Below are positions 34,452 through 44,385 of a stretch of DNA of 64,000 nt, piece by piece. The notes under the pieces were generated by a model, which made no database searches, was not told the DNA's origin, and was given only the letters and a program-made list of their open reading frames with translations. Numbering within the stretch: the first letter of the stretch is position 1; each line of letters opens with the position of its first letter. Made by a program: the position numbers and the translations under genes. This DNA comes from an uncultured Lachnospiraceae bacterium (GTDB lineage: Bacteria > Bacillota > Clostridia > Lachnospirales > Lachnospiraceae), in contig CAJTTI010000003.1 in assembly GCA_910579225.1 (NCBI GenBank), positions 135,907-199,906 on the forward strand, given 5' to 3'.

Positions 34452-37400
34452 TTGATAAAAAAATTTAATCAAGTATTTTCAGCAATTTTAGCAGCCTGTG
34501 TCCTATTTACATCTGTGCCTGTTAATGCTTTGTCAGCAGGAGAATCGAACACCGTAGGTGCAGAGCATACGCTCACAGAGCAGCAAACGCTGGATGAATT
34601 AAACACAGAAAACATAGCAAGTACGGAAGAATCTAATGCCACTTCTACAGAGGTGGCAACAGATTCAAATGCAAAAGAAGATACATCTATATCAGACATA
34701 TCCTCTAATGATATAGATTCTTCTGAAGAAAAACTGAATAATGAAATATCATTACAAAATGATGAAACAGAAGATGGTGAAGAACCATCCACCGATAACT
34801 GGGAGCTTGGACTTGTATTTTATGATTCAACAGTAGATAATGGAAAAACTCCACTTACAGAGATTGGTTGGGATGCATCAGATGGCGGATATGGACAAGG
34901 CACTCCAAGAGTAATTACAGTACAGATAAATTATAAGAATACAAATACTGTGACGACTTATCAACCTGGGGAAGCTCAAATAGTAATTCCAAATCTTTTA
35001 TACCCTAATGAGAGTGGAGCTCCTCAACTTAATACCAGTGTTTTATTTGGAGCTAATGATGCAACTCATTCTGGCTATGATTGGGATATAAAAATGTATG
35101 ATAGTAATGATCGTGTGACAACAATTTATAGTCCTTCTTATGTTAAAAATTTGGTTTTAACTAATGCAAATACGATTGAGGAAAAATCAAATTTTGAAGG
35201 GAGTATAAAATTATCTTACACAATGACACCTTCCTCAGAAAACTTTACCACATTGGGTGGGGAAGTAAGTGAAGATGAATGTACACATACCCTATTAAAA
35301 AATCTCAAAGCCACGTTAATTTCTAATATAGAAAATGAAAGCTATAAAGATATAGAAAGTAATGAAATAGTTTTTGACTATACAAGGACATACATTCATC
35401 CATGGCAAAGAGTAATTCCTACTATTGAAAAATCAGCATTAAAGTTGCAAAAATCATATGATGGTTTAGGAGAAAATGCTGAAAAATATATTTGGGTATT
35501 TTATAAATTTCATCCAAGCAATGTTAGTAGTGTCTATTATCCATATATAAGTTTAAAAAACTATGCTGTATATGATGTTTTTCCAACTGATTGTAAAGTG
35601 CTTTCTTTTCAGGGGAATCTTATAGAACCAGTAGAAACAGAAAGCGGAAAATATAAATTTACACGTTCAAATGCAGAATATACTGCTTCAGGAAGTTATT
35701 ATGATCTTGGCGTATATGTTGGCTATCCAAGAGATAAATACTATGATTCTGCTGGTAATGTCATTGAAGAAAATTTATCTGACAATGAATATATTAATGA
35801 AAATGGTAACTTAATCATTAGAAATACTGCTGATTTGTATGGCACATATTCCGATAGAGATGAAGAAGAACCATTGGATTCATCAACAGTAGAAATTGCT
35901 TTAAATGAATTTGAATTTCACTATTCTGGAAATTTATATGGGATAAATAAATCTGGAACAGGATATTTAAGGTATCAAGATATTTTGGTAGAAGATGAAT
36001 ATTCATATTGTTCATATACAACTTATCCCACCGCCTATTATACAGGCAATCCAATGACTTTAAAAATTGGTGATGATCTTCTATATGCTACAGATAAGAC
36101 AGGTGGATATTCAAAGTTAGATGATAATGAATATTATTTTGGTTCCATAGGTTTTCCGACACTTTATAATGGTAATGGTCAGCAAATTTCTACCAATAAA
36201 TATGATTGCGAGTTGTGGGTTAGATATGCAGAAAATTCAGAATATACATTATATGATTCTTTTAAAAACTCTTCCTCCGAAAAAAGTTGGTCATTTACAA
36301 AAACAAATAAAGTTGTGGGATTTTATTTCATAATTAAAGATATGAAAGAAAGCTTAGTAAAACCAAGTAGTTATTATCGAAGTTTTACTTGTAGTGTTAG
36401 ATTTTTAAGAAAGGATATACCACAACAAGGAGAATTATACAATTTTAACTATCTGCAAGTATATTTTAAAGATGGTGAAGGTAACTTAATTCTTCAAAAT
36501 GAACCTGGGGCAGATTCTTATGGAAATATTTTTACATATGACAACATTGCAACTTATGATCTAGAAACTTATGGAACATATATGCAAAGAGGAGTATGTA
36601 AACATACTTGGGATTATTATATTGTAAAAAATAGAAATAATGGATTAATTACATCCAAAGCAGGCGGCTATAGTAATATACAGGATGCAAAGAATGAAGT
36701 TTTTAAAGGTAGTTTTAATATTAGGTTAGATATAAAAGGCTCTTCTAATTTTAGTAAAGTATATCTTGATCAATATGATGAAGATGACACTATAAAAGGA
36801 TTAGAAGTCTATGATTTGCTGCCGAAAGGAATGGAGCTTTCTTCTACAAAAGAAGAAATTATTAAAAACTTATCGCTTTGCGGCTCTGGAAAAAATACTT
36901 CTAGTATTGCTTCAATAAATGCATTGGATGTTTATCCTGAAAATGACAGAGGAGTTAATTATGGGGATGTTCGAATGTACAATTTAAATGGAACTGCATA
37001 TACATACAAAGAATTTCTTGACATACTAAAACGCAATACTCAAGTTGAAATTATTAAAAATTGGAATAATACAGGAAGAACTTTATTAAAAGTAATAATA
37101 GATATCACAGATGAAAATATTATAATTGGGTGCAAGACATATAATGATTCAAGATGGTATTTAGGTATTGGTCCAGTAATTAATTATGACTATGAAATTT
37201 CTTATGATTCCTATCAGGAATATGGAAATGTTTATAAAAATCATGTATATGCTGAATTTTTAAATCCAAGCAGCAAGCAAACTTTAATCTCAGATAGTAA
37301 TTATAAATCATCTTCCACAAGTGATAGTGGTTATTACGATAAAGATGCAGTAGATATTAATGAAAATGGAAAAACCAATGATAGATTGTGCTATTCATCT

Positions 37401-39635
37401 GCTACGACAACCATAAATTCTATAATTAGTAGTCACCAAGATGTGCAGACTCAAGTACAAACCAGTAAAAGTAATTTTACTACGGATAAAGCAACTTCTG
37501 CGTATACTGAAGAATATACTTACAAGTTAAGAGTTCGTACAGGACAAAATGCTGTTACTAATATGGTTATTGCTAATAATATAGAAATGGCTTATGGAAA
37601 CAAGGATCATTGGCAAGGAAGTTTTCTGGGAATAGATACATCCTATATTGAAAATAAAACATGGAGAGTATATGAGCCAAAAAACGAAAATGCAGATGAA
37701 GAAGGCTATGTTACGAAAAAAGTAGTCGTGAAACCATATTATTCTACAAATCCAGAAGAAACGGATCTTTATCTTTCGGATCAAACAATAGTAGAAGAAG
37801 ATGGCAAAGAAGTAAGCAAAACTATTTTCAAAACAGATAGCAATGGAAATATTCTTAAAAACACTAATTGGAAAGAATATACAGATTCTGTAGATAAATC
37901 AACAGTAAAATCTTTGGCATTTGAATTATTGGATGTAGAGACAGGAGAACCTGCCGTTATTCCTGCTGATAGCTTGCTTTATGTTTTGGTAAAGATGCAA
38001 GCTCCTGATGATCCATATGAGGGTGATGATTCAATAAAAGACTTGCCCAGACCTTTAGAGAATGACATAAAAACCTACACATATAATAATTGCTGGACAC
38101 AATGGAATCCTATTGATGAAGTCCTTAATACAAAAGTGGATTTTGTTACAGGTATTAATTCTAATATAGTGCGTGTAAGACTTTTTGATTATTATGATTT
38201 AACGGTTAATAAGACTTGGGATGATGAGAATAATAGATGGGATTTACGTCCTGATAGTATTGATATTATTCTCAAAAAATCACGCATAGAAATAGAAAGA
38301 AAACAGATTACAAAAGATAATCCAACGGTGATTTTTAGAAATCTTTTAATAGATGATTCAAAGTTATACAGTATTGAGGAAGAACCTTCTTTAAACTATG
38401 AAGCATCAATAGAGTATAACGAATTAGACGATTGCTATGAAGTCACAAATACTCTAAAAGATGATGCGTTTACAGATATTTCAGGAACTAAAACTTGGGT
38501 GGGAGATACTGAATCCAAACGTCCAGAAAGCATTACTATTAACCTTTTAAAAGATGGAAAGGTTTATAGAACCACAACAACAAATGCAGATAAAGAATGG
38601 AAATATTCATTTGATAAAGTGCCTATTTATAATGCAGATGAAACAAGATGTATTTATTCTGTAGAAGAAATTCCTATTGAAAAATATACAACTCAATATA
38701 CAAATGGAAACGGAACTGATAACAGAAATGGTTTGGCGATTAAATTTAATAGCCAATGTAGAACAGAAAGCGCAAACTATGACTATGTTGAAATATATTA
38801 CAAGCAAGACGGACAGACTTTTAAATTAGGTAAATGGGGAGGAACAGCGCTTGCAGGTAAAACTGTGAATGTTCCTACAAAAGATTTTTACCTTTATTGG
38901 AGAACAGATGGTTCACAATGTTCTTATTATGGCTTTAGTATTGATTCCATAGAATCGGCAGAAGTTAGTGCAACTGGAACTGTGGCAACATTACCTAATT
39001 ATACAGCAACAGAACTAACAGGAACAGATTATCCAGAATCACCTAATCATGGCAATTATGGAAACAATGTAAATATGTTATGGCATTATACAGGAACCTT
39101 ATCCTCTGATGTGCCAGCAGAAGGATTATTCAATATAGTTAATACTTATGAGGGAGTAGATTCTGTTAATCTTAGTTTTGTAAAAGCCATTAACGGAACA
39201 GATAAAGCATTTGAAAAGCTGCAGCTTGATAAAGATGCTACTTATAAGTTCCAAGTATTCATGAAAAATATAGAAACAGGGGATATTATTTCTGTTCAAA
39301 TAGATAATAAAAACACTGTTACTGTTAGAGAAGTTCCTATTGGGACATATGTAATTACAGAAAAAGATGATATGTATTTTGACTTTGTGTCTATGGAGAC
39401 TCTTAATTCTGTAGAAGGAATAACTTTTGAAAAGGTGGATTCTGATTATATTTTAACCATAACAGAAAATGTCTCCGAAGAAGAAACGCTACAAATCAAA
39501 GTCAACAACAAAATAGAGTCAGATAGACCATACGAAGATAAAAAAGAGAGGGTAAATCTTTTCGATTGGACTTCTGATGAAAATAGCGAAGAAGCAAGTC
39601 TGTTATCAAGAATTGCAAACTTCTTCAAAAACTAA
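34452..39635 (+). CDS. Giant secreted protein with Cna-B-type repeats
   Basis: 1727 residues. An N-terminal signal peptide (MIKKFNQVFSAILAACVLFT, then SVPVNALSA) is followed by a Ser/Thr/Glu-rich low-complexity stretch (~30-115) and long beta-rich regions. From about residue 1250 there are Cna-B-type domains (VNKTWDDENNRWDLRPDSID; SGTKTWVGDTESKRPESITI; a last one from about 1575). Such proteins are cell-surface adhesins stabilised by isopeptide bonds. No LPxTG motif or C-terminal membrane anchor is visible; the protein ends SLLSRIANFFKN, a possible amphipathic helix. The start is TTG 34452, seven bases after AAAGGAG. It is strongly AT-rich and is the largest cargo gene. Confidence 0.82.
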   Translation: MIKKFNQVFSAILAACVLFTSVPVNALSAGESNTVGAEHTLTEQQTLDELNTENIASTEESNATSTEVATDSNAKEDTSISDISSNDIDSSEEKLNNEISLQNDETEDGEEPSTDNWELGLVFYDSTVDNGKTPLTEIGWDASDGGYGQGTPRVITVQINYKNTNTVTTYQPGEAQIVIPNLLYPNESGAPQLNTSVLFGANDATHSGYDWDIKMYDSNDRVTTIYSPSYVKNLVLTNANTIEEKSNFEGSIKLSYTMTPSSENFTTLGGEVSEDECTHTLLKNLKATLISNIENESYKDIESNEIVFDYTRTYIHPWQRVIPTIEKSALKLQKSYDGLGENAEKYIWVFYKFHPSNVSSVYYPYISLKNYAVYDVFPTDCKVLSFQGNLIEPVETESGKYKFTRSNAEYTASGSYYDLGVYVGYPRDKYYDSAGNVIEENLSDNEYINENGNLIIRNTADLYGTYSDRDEEEPLDSSTVEIALNEFEFHYSGNLYGINKSGTGYLRYQDILVEDEYSYCSYTTYPTAYYTGNPMTLKIGDDLLYATDKTGGYSKLDDNEYYFGSIGFPTLYNGNGQQISTNKYDCELWVRYAENSEYTLYDSFKNSSSEKSWSFTKTNKVVGFYFIIKDMKESLVKPSSYYRSFTCSVRFLRKDIPQQGELYNFNYLQVYFKDGEGNLILQNEPGADSYGNIFTYDNIATYDLETYGTYMQRGVCKHTWDYYIVKNRNNGLITSKAGGYSNIQDAKNEVFKGSFNIRLDIKGSSNFSKVYLDQYDEDDTIKGLEVYDLLPKGMELSSTKEEIIKNLSLCGSGKNTSSIASINALDVYPENDRGVNYGDVRMYNLNGTAYTYKEFLDILKRNTQVEIIKNWNNTGRTLLKVIIDITDENIIIGCKTYNDSRWYLGIGPVINYDYEISYDSYQEYGNVYKNHVYAEFLNPSSKQTLISDSNYKSSSTSDSGYYDKDAVDINENGKTNDRLCYSSATTTINSIISSHQDVQTQVQTSKSNFTTDKATSAYTEEYTYKLRVRTGQNAVTNMVIANNIEMAYGNKDHWQGSFLGIDTSYIENKTWRVYEPKNENADEEGYVTKKVVVKPYYSTNPEETDLYLSDQTIVEEDGKEVSKTIFKTDSNGNILKNTNWKEYTDSVDKSTVKSLAFELLDVETGEPAVIPADSLLYVLVKMQAPDDPYEGDDSIKDLPRPLENDIKTYTYNNCWTQWNPIDEVLNTKVDFVTGINSNIVRVRLFDYYDLTVNKTWDDENNRWDLRPDSIDIILKKSRIEIERKQITKDNPTVIFRNLLIDDSKLYSIEEEPSLNYEASIEYNELDDCYEVTNTLKDDAFTDISGTKTWVGDTESKRPESITINLLKDGKVYRTTTTNADKEWKYSFDKVPIYNADETRCIYSVEEIPIEKYTTQYTNGNGTDNRNGLAIKFNSQCRTESANYDYVEIYYKQDGQTFKLGKWGGTALAGKTVNVPTKDFYLYWRTDGSQCSYYGFSIDSIESAEVSATGTVATLPNYTATELTGTDYPESPNHGNYGNNVNMLWHYTGTLSSDVPAEGLFNIVNTYEGVDSVNLSFVKAINGTDKAFEKLQLDKDATYKFQVFMKNIETGDIISVQIDNKNTVTVREVPIGTYVITEKDDMYFDFVSMETLNSVEGITFEKVDSDYILTITENVSEEETLQIKVNNKIESDRPYEDKKERVNLFDWTSDENSEEASLLSRIANFFKN

Positions 39636-39637
39636 TT

Positions 39638-39676
39638 AAAATAAGCCGTAGGCGTAAAAACCTATGGCTTATTTTT
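39638..39676. terminator. Bidirectional terminator between convergent genes
   Basis: AAAATAAGCC-g-TAGG pairs with CCTA-t-GGCTTATTTT, followed by T-runs on the plus strand and A-run mirror on the minus. The stop codon of the methyltransferase (39662-39664) lies inside the stem. Confidence 0.85.
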
Positions 39677-40696
39677 TTGAATCAAAATTCGTTTGTATAA
39701 GACTTTTAGAAATCCTTCCACATTATCGGCGGTGTAATAAGCTCCATCTGCTGGCGGTTCGGTGAGCAAAAGCACAGCAGAAGTATTTGTGCTGCTACCG
39801 CCTTTATGAGTTCCAGTCATACGGATAGGGTTGATATATTTTTTTGTAGGAACAGCCTCAAACGCATCCGATCCAGTTGTTATTCCTAAGATTTTGAATT
39901 GTCTTGGGTTATATTTGGCGATAAAGGTAACAGGAACGCCCATGACACCATCATAATCGGAGGGGATGTCGGAGAGCTTATTGACGTTGATTGCATCATA
40001 ATTATCATAGCGGGGATATTTTTCAGAAGAATATTGAGCTGTTAGAGCTAAGTTGGGAAATTCTCTTTCTGTAGGAATGTTGGTAAACCATGCAATATTT
40101 CCAATAGTAGCATATTTATGACCATCCGAATCAACACAAGTTACGCCTATATCATAATCATCAGGGATTTTAAAGCGTTGGTGTGGATTGTTGGAACTGA
40201 TCCAGATCTGGCGGCTCTTTATAAGCGGAAATACATCTTTGTAGCCGACAGCGTTAAGACTTCCAATTATTGCAAACTTTTTTTCATATTTGATGAGTTG
40301 TGCAACGTATTCTCTGAACAGAGAGAACGGAGGATTGGTTATTACTATATCCGTCTCTTTCAAAATGTTGATACATTCATCACTTCTGAAATCTCCATCA
40401 CCAGTAAGGGGAGTTTTCGTTGGTTCATTGTCTCCAGAGCTTAATACATACTTATATGTAGGCTTTCCAGAATCGTAGTAGGTGGCTATTAGTTTCCTGA
40501 TTCCAAATTCCTCAAAATGTATCTTGAAGTATTTCCAGAAATTAGAAAACTCTGGATTATCACAGTTACAATAAATGACGTTTCCTCTAAAGTGTTCCTT
40601 GTAGTGTTGAAGCTCCGTCTCTATGTCTGGGAGTAATGTGTAAAATTCGTCATTTTTCCTCTTTTTTGAATCATTCAAATTTTTGTTCTTTACCAT
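39662..40696 (-). CDS. EcoRI-family adenine-specific DNA methyltransferase, orphan
   Basis: About 344 residues. It begins MVKNKNLNDSKKRKNDEFYT and shows VIYCNCDNPEFSNFWKYF, TDIVITNPPFSLFREYVAQL (the NPPF catalytic motif), a FAIIGSLNAVGYKDVFPL strand and PVTFIAKYNPRQFKILGI. This order is that of the EcoRI methylase family, which makes N6-methyladenine. The frame is open from 40774, but AGAAAGGAA before ATG 40696 decides the start. No partner endonuclease gene is adjacent, so it may protect the element from host restriction. A terminator-like hairpin lies in its leader. Confidence 0.88.
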   Translation of the reverse strand: MVKNKNLNDSKKRKNDEFYTLLPDIETELQHYKEHFRGNVIYCNCDNPEFSNFWKYFKIHFEEFGIRKLIATYYDSGKPTYKYVLSSGDNEPTKTPLTGDGDFRSDECINILKETDIVITNPPFSLFREYVAQLIKYEKKFAIIGSLNAVGYKDVFPLIKSRQIWISSNNPHQRFKIPDDYDIGVTCVDSDGHKYATIGNIAWFTNIPTEREFPNLALTAQYSSEKYPRYDNYDAINVNKLSDIPSDYDGVMGVPVTFIAKYNPRQFKILGITTGSDAFEAVPTKKYINPIRMTGTHKGGSSTNTSAVLLLTEPPADGAYYTADNVEGFLKVLYKRILIQKNKP

Positions 40697-40732
40697 AAAT
40701 ATTAAATTCCTTTCTTTGTTTGGTTTTAGACA

Positions 40733-40780
40733 CAAAAAAAGAGCATTGAGAAGTAGCTCGTAAGCTGATCTCAATGCTCT
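40733..40780 (-). terminator. Terminator/attenuator in the leader of the orphan methyltransferase
   Basis: On the minus strand AGAGCATTGAGA (40780-40769) pairs perfectly with TCTCAATGCTCT (40751-40740), and T7 follows. It ends 36 bases before the start codon at 40696. A wider GACACAAAAAA/TTTTTTGTGTC complement (40729-40739 with 40797-40807) encloses it. Transcripts reaching the methyltransferase from upstream would have to pass this structure. Confidence 0.75.
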
Positions 40781-40842
40781 GCATTGGTATTATTTATTTT
40801 TTGTGTCAATTGGATTGTATAATTTTTGGAGGTCTTAAGTCA

Positions 40843-40929
40843 ATGGATCGGCAAACAGCATTATTGAAGGGGAAAAATCCTGAAATACAAAGGAGAATAT
40901 ATGAAAAAGTGGTTGTTATTATTAAATAA
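40843..40929 (+). CDS. Possible 28-residue leader peptide upstream of the type I operon
   Basis: ATG 40843 encodes MDRQTALLKGKNPEIQRRIY, then EKVVVIIK. Nested inside it, a second ATG at 40901 after AAAGGAG reads MKKWLLLLNK. Both are tiny, and coding is uncertain. A TATAAT at 40818-40823 lies upstream. Confidence 0.25.
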   Translation: MDRQTALLKGKNPEIQRRIYEKVVVIIK

Positions 40930-40997
40930 ATAATATATAATTGAGTAAAATTATAGGGATTTAATTATTAAAATATTTATAATAAGGTGGTGAGACA

Positions 40998-41279
40998 TTG
41001 GGGAAAGAAGATATGGAATTGTTTTTAAATGACAATTTCAAGGTGCTTGATTTACTATATAATAATCAAGTAAAGATAAATAAAGCCTATATCTGCCCAA
41101 TGACACAGCAGGAGATCGGAGAGGGTTTGGGGTTCAGCTTAATGAAAGTAAATGCCATAATGCTGACCTTGCGCCAAGAGGGGTACATAGATCGATATAA
41201 AAATAGTCGGGGGCGATATGTTTTAACAACAAAAGCAAAGAAACTGCTTACTATGTTGGAAGCAAATAAAGGACGATAA
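40998..41279 (+). CDS. Winged-helix DNA-binding protein, first gene of type I RM operon
   Basis: 93 residues. The helix-turn-helix ICPMTQQEIGEGLGFSLMKV is followed by LTLRQEGYIDRYKNSRGRYV, the recognition helix and wing of a MarR/ArsR-like fold. The start is TTG 40998, correctly spaced from AAGGTGG; the first ATG (41013) is five codons later. It precedes hsdR by 34 bases and could regulate the restriction operon, for example by delaying restriction after entry into a new host. That role is inferred. Confidence 0.7.
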   Translation: MGKEDMELFLNDNFKVLDLLYNNQVKINKAYICPMTQQEIGEGLGFSLMKVNAIMLTLRQEGYIDRYKNSRGRYVLTTKAKKLLTMLEANKGR

Positions 41280-41313
41280 ATAGAGAACGTGTTATTTTTG
41301 GGAGGAAATTTTT

Positions 41314-44300
41314 ATGGTATTCAATGAAGATTCAAGAGTTAAGATTCCAGCTACACTTCATTTTCGGCGGTTAGGATATACCTATCAGACTAAGAAGAAT
41401 CAGAATATTCAGCGGCATAACAATATTTTTGTAGATGTCTTTAAGGGTGCTATCCGAGAGATTAATGGGAAAGACTATTCGGATGAGCAGCTTGACGATG
41501 CAATAAAAGAAATTGAGAATTTGACGGAAAATAAAAGAGATAAGGGAAAAGGATTCTATGAGCGTCTCAAGGCTTATAGAGATATGATGCTGGTTAATTT
41601 GGATGAGCCAGACAAAAATGATTTTAGAGTTGTTACAGAGCTGCCATATATAGGTGAAAGAGATGTGAGATTTCGCCCTGATATTACAGTGCTTATTAAT
41701 GGTATTCCGATGGCTTTTATTGAAGCAAAGAAGCCAAACAATAAGGATGGCATTCAGGCAGAATTTAGAAGAATGAGAGAAGAACGTATATGTAAGGATG
41801 AATTGATTCCATTTTTCAATCAGCTTCAGCTATTAGGGTTTACGAATAATCAAGTATATAATGACCAAGCCAGAACTCAAAGACAAGGGAGCTTTTACAC
41901 AACGCCAGATGGTAAAGATGAACCAAAGTATAATCATTTCAGAGAAGAACAAGAGTTGCCCATAAGTGAATATGTTTCAGATAGTGATGTCGATGATGTT
42001 TTATCGGACAATAATATCATGTCAATAAAAGATGACTTGGAATTTAGAGAGAATCTAAAGCCAGATACACCTGCGAATAAGTTTATTACATCGTTATTCT
42101 CTAAGGAAAGATTTATCTTTTATTTGAAATATGGAATTGTATATGTTGATAGTCCTGTAGATGGATTTCATAAGCATATTATTAGGTATCCGCAGTATTT
42201 TGGGTTGCAGGCATTGAGAAATAAATTGGATAGAGGAATGAAGAAGGGAGTTTTGTGGCATACACAAGGCTCTGGAAAGACTGCATTTTCTTATTTTGCT
42301 ACGAATATGCTGCGTGACTATTATCAGGAGAAGGATATAATCACGAAGTTCTATTTTGTTGTGGACAGACTGGACTTGCTTAGACAGGCAACGGCAGAGT
42401 TTTCAGCCAGAGGAATGACAATAGCAGTTATTGATTCTAAGGAAGATTTTATAGAGAATATGCAGTCGCAGGTCATAATAAATGATAGTAGCTCTCAACG
42501 AGGAAAGTATCAGGAGACAATGAATGTTGTTAATATTCAAAAGTTTTCAGACAAATCAGTGGTAATTCCTGATCCTGATACTGACGTACAAAGAATTTAT
42601 TTTTTAGATGAAGTACATCGTGGATATAAGCCGAAAGGAACATTCCTGGGCAATCTTTTAGGAGCAGATCCCAATGGGATTTTTATTGGTTTGACAGGTA
42701 CGCCGATTCTTGATTCTGATTTTGGAGACGAAGAAGATGGCTCCGACAAAAAAGTTAAACACACTGGAGTTAAGAGAAATTTTAAGACAACAGATATTTT
42801 CCATGAGTATATTCACAAATATTATTATAACAAGAGTATTGCAGATGGATATACGCTGAAAATCAAGAAAGAAAATATAGATACAAAGTTTAGAAACGAT
42901 ATTCGTGCAATGGTAGGTATACCTGAAGGACAGGCTATTCCAGCGAAAACGTGGGAAGATGTAACTAAATCAGAGGAATATGTCGAACAGTTATGCCGTT
43001 ATGTTATAGATGATTTTTCTGTATTTGAAGAAGTCCAAAACGATGACTCAATGGGATTTATGATAGTTGCTTCTTCATCTGAACAGGCAAGATCTATGCA
43101 GGAATGGTTTGAGAATAATAGCAATATTAGTACAGCATTAGTCTTACACGATACAGAGGAAAATAAAGAGAAACAAGAATATTTTAGGGGCAAGAAAGAT
43201 AACGTTACAGGAAAGACAGTTATTAAGTATAAAGGCGTTATTGTATATAATATGCTGCTAACTGGTTTTGATGCACCCAGACTGAAAAGGCTTTATCTTT
43301 TAAGGACAATCAAGGAGCATAATCTTCTTCAGACACTTGCTAGAGTAAATAGACCATATAGAAAAATGCAGTATGGCTATGTAGTTGATTTTGTAGATAT
43401 AACAGAAGAATACGAAGAAACTAATAGGCGTTATTTGGAAGAGCTGCGCTCCGATCTGGAGGATGAGGACGGGAGATCAGATGTTGAGGATATGTTTGTG
43501 GATGTTCCAGCAGTAAAGAAGAAAGTTGCTGATTTGGAAAATACACTATTTATATACATGGGCAACATTGAGAATAATCTGGAATCTTTCAGAAAGCAAA
43601 TAGAGCCTCTGGATGAGGAAACAGTAAGAAGCATAAACAGAGCTTTGATGGAATACAGAGAGTGTTATAACGAACTCAGAATGTCGCATGAGGACGTGAG
43701 CAATATTCCTATTGATAGAATTATAAAAGCACAACATGAGACAGCACATAGAATATCTTTGATTATTGCGGAGAAGCTATTAAATTCAGATGATCCAGAT
43801 GATAACGATTATGATTTTACAAATTTGATTGTAGAGTTTTTAAAGAGTGGTGAGATTGATTTAGAGTTTACTAGCGAACAGGATATTATGGAGCTGATTT
43901 CTAAATTCAATAATGCACGTTCTTCCAATACAGATAAGAAAGATCCTGTGTATATGGATATTTACAGTCGCTACAAACAGTTAATCAGGTCATTTAAGAA
44001 AGATGGAGATACGACTGAAAAAGTAAAGGCATTTATGGGGAACTTAGATGCTTTGACAAAAGAAATGCGTGTTCTAAATGAAAATAATAATAGTCTGACC
44101 AACAGATATAAAGGTAGTGAAGAATATATGCGGATTCATAAAAGGCTTCTGGAGAGCTATTCCGCTAATCTAAATGATATGACTACATTTAAGTTGATGC
44201 AGGATATTATTGCTGCCATTGATGATTTGTTAGGGCATATGGGTAGACCAACAAAAAATGTTGTTATTAGAGAGCTACTCAGACCAGTAAGAAACGCTTT

Positions 44301-44385
44301 GAGAAAACAAGGATTTGCTGATACTTCCAGACGGCAGGTAGAGAATGTTATTAATGTTTTCATTGATGACAAATTTAGCAAATAA
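41314..44385 (+). CDS. hsdR: Type I restriction enzyme R subunit
   Basis: 1023 residues. The N-terminal nuclease domain has RPDITVLINGIPMAFIEAKK (the PD...E-x-K catalytic set). The helicase motor has Walker A in LWHTQGSGKTAFSYFA, DEVHR box in IYFLDEVHRGYKP, motif III GLTGTPILD, and motif VI-like LLQTLARVNRPYRKM. The C-terminal third is helical and contacts the methylase. With HsdM and HsdS it cleaves DNA far from unmethylated sites after ATP-driven translocation. ATG 41314 has GGAGGAAA. Its stop overlaps the next start. Confidence 0.95.
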   Translation: MVFNEDSRVKIPATLHFRRLGYTYQTKKNQNIQRHNNIFVDVFKGAIREINGKDYSDEQLDDAIKEIENLTENKRDKGKGFYERLKAYRDMMLVNLDEPDKNDFRVVTELPYIGERDVRFRPDITVLINGIPMAFIEAKKPNNKDGIQAEFRRMREERICKDELIPFFNQLQLLGFTNNQVYNDQARTQRQGSFYTTPDGKDEPKYNHFREEQELPISEYVSDSDVDDVLSDNNIMSIKDDLEFRENLKPDTPANKFITSLFSKERFIFYLKYGIVYVDSPVDGFHKHIIRYPQYFGLQALRNKLDRGMKKGVLWHTQGSGKTAFSYFATNMLRDYYQEKDIITKFYFVVDRLDLLRQATAEFSARGMTIAVIDSKEDFIENMQSQVIINDSSSQRGKYQETMNVVNIQKFSDKSVVIPDPDTDVQRIYFLDEVHRGYKPKGTFLGNLLGADPNGIFIGLTGTPILDSDFGDEEDGSDKKVKHTGVKRNFKTTDIFHEYIHKYYYNKSIADGYTLKIKKENIDTKFRNDIRAMVGIPEGQAIPAKTWEDVTKSEEYVEQLCRYVIDDFSVFEEVQNDDSMGFMIVASSSEQARSMQEWFENNSNISTALVLHDTEENKEKQEYFRGKKDNVTGKTVIKYKGVIVYNMLLTGFDAPRLKRLYLLRTIKEHNLLQTLARVNRPYRKMQYGYVVDFVDITEEYEETNRRYLEELRSDLEDEDGRSDVEDMFVDVPAVKKKVADLENTLFIYMGNIENNLESFRKQIEPLDEETVRSINRALMEYRECYNELRMSHEDVSNIPIDRIIKAQHETAHRISLIIAEKLLNSDDPDDNDYDFTNLIVEFLKSGEIDLEFTSEQDIMELISKFNNARSSNTDKKDPVYMDIYSRYKQLIRSFKKDGDTTEKVKAFMGNLDALTKEMRVLNENNNSLTNRYKGSEEYMRIHKRLLESYSANLNDMTTFKLMQDIIAAIDDLLGHMGRPTKNVVIRELLRPVRNALRKQGFADTSRRQVENVINVFIDDKFSK

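Noticed and set aside
34452..39635. LPxTG sortase anchor in the Cna-B protein
   Set aside because: The C-terminus was read in full; neither the motif nor a hydrophobic tail is there.
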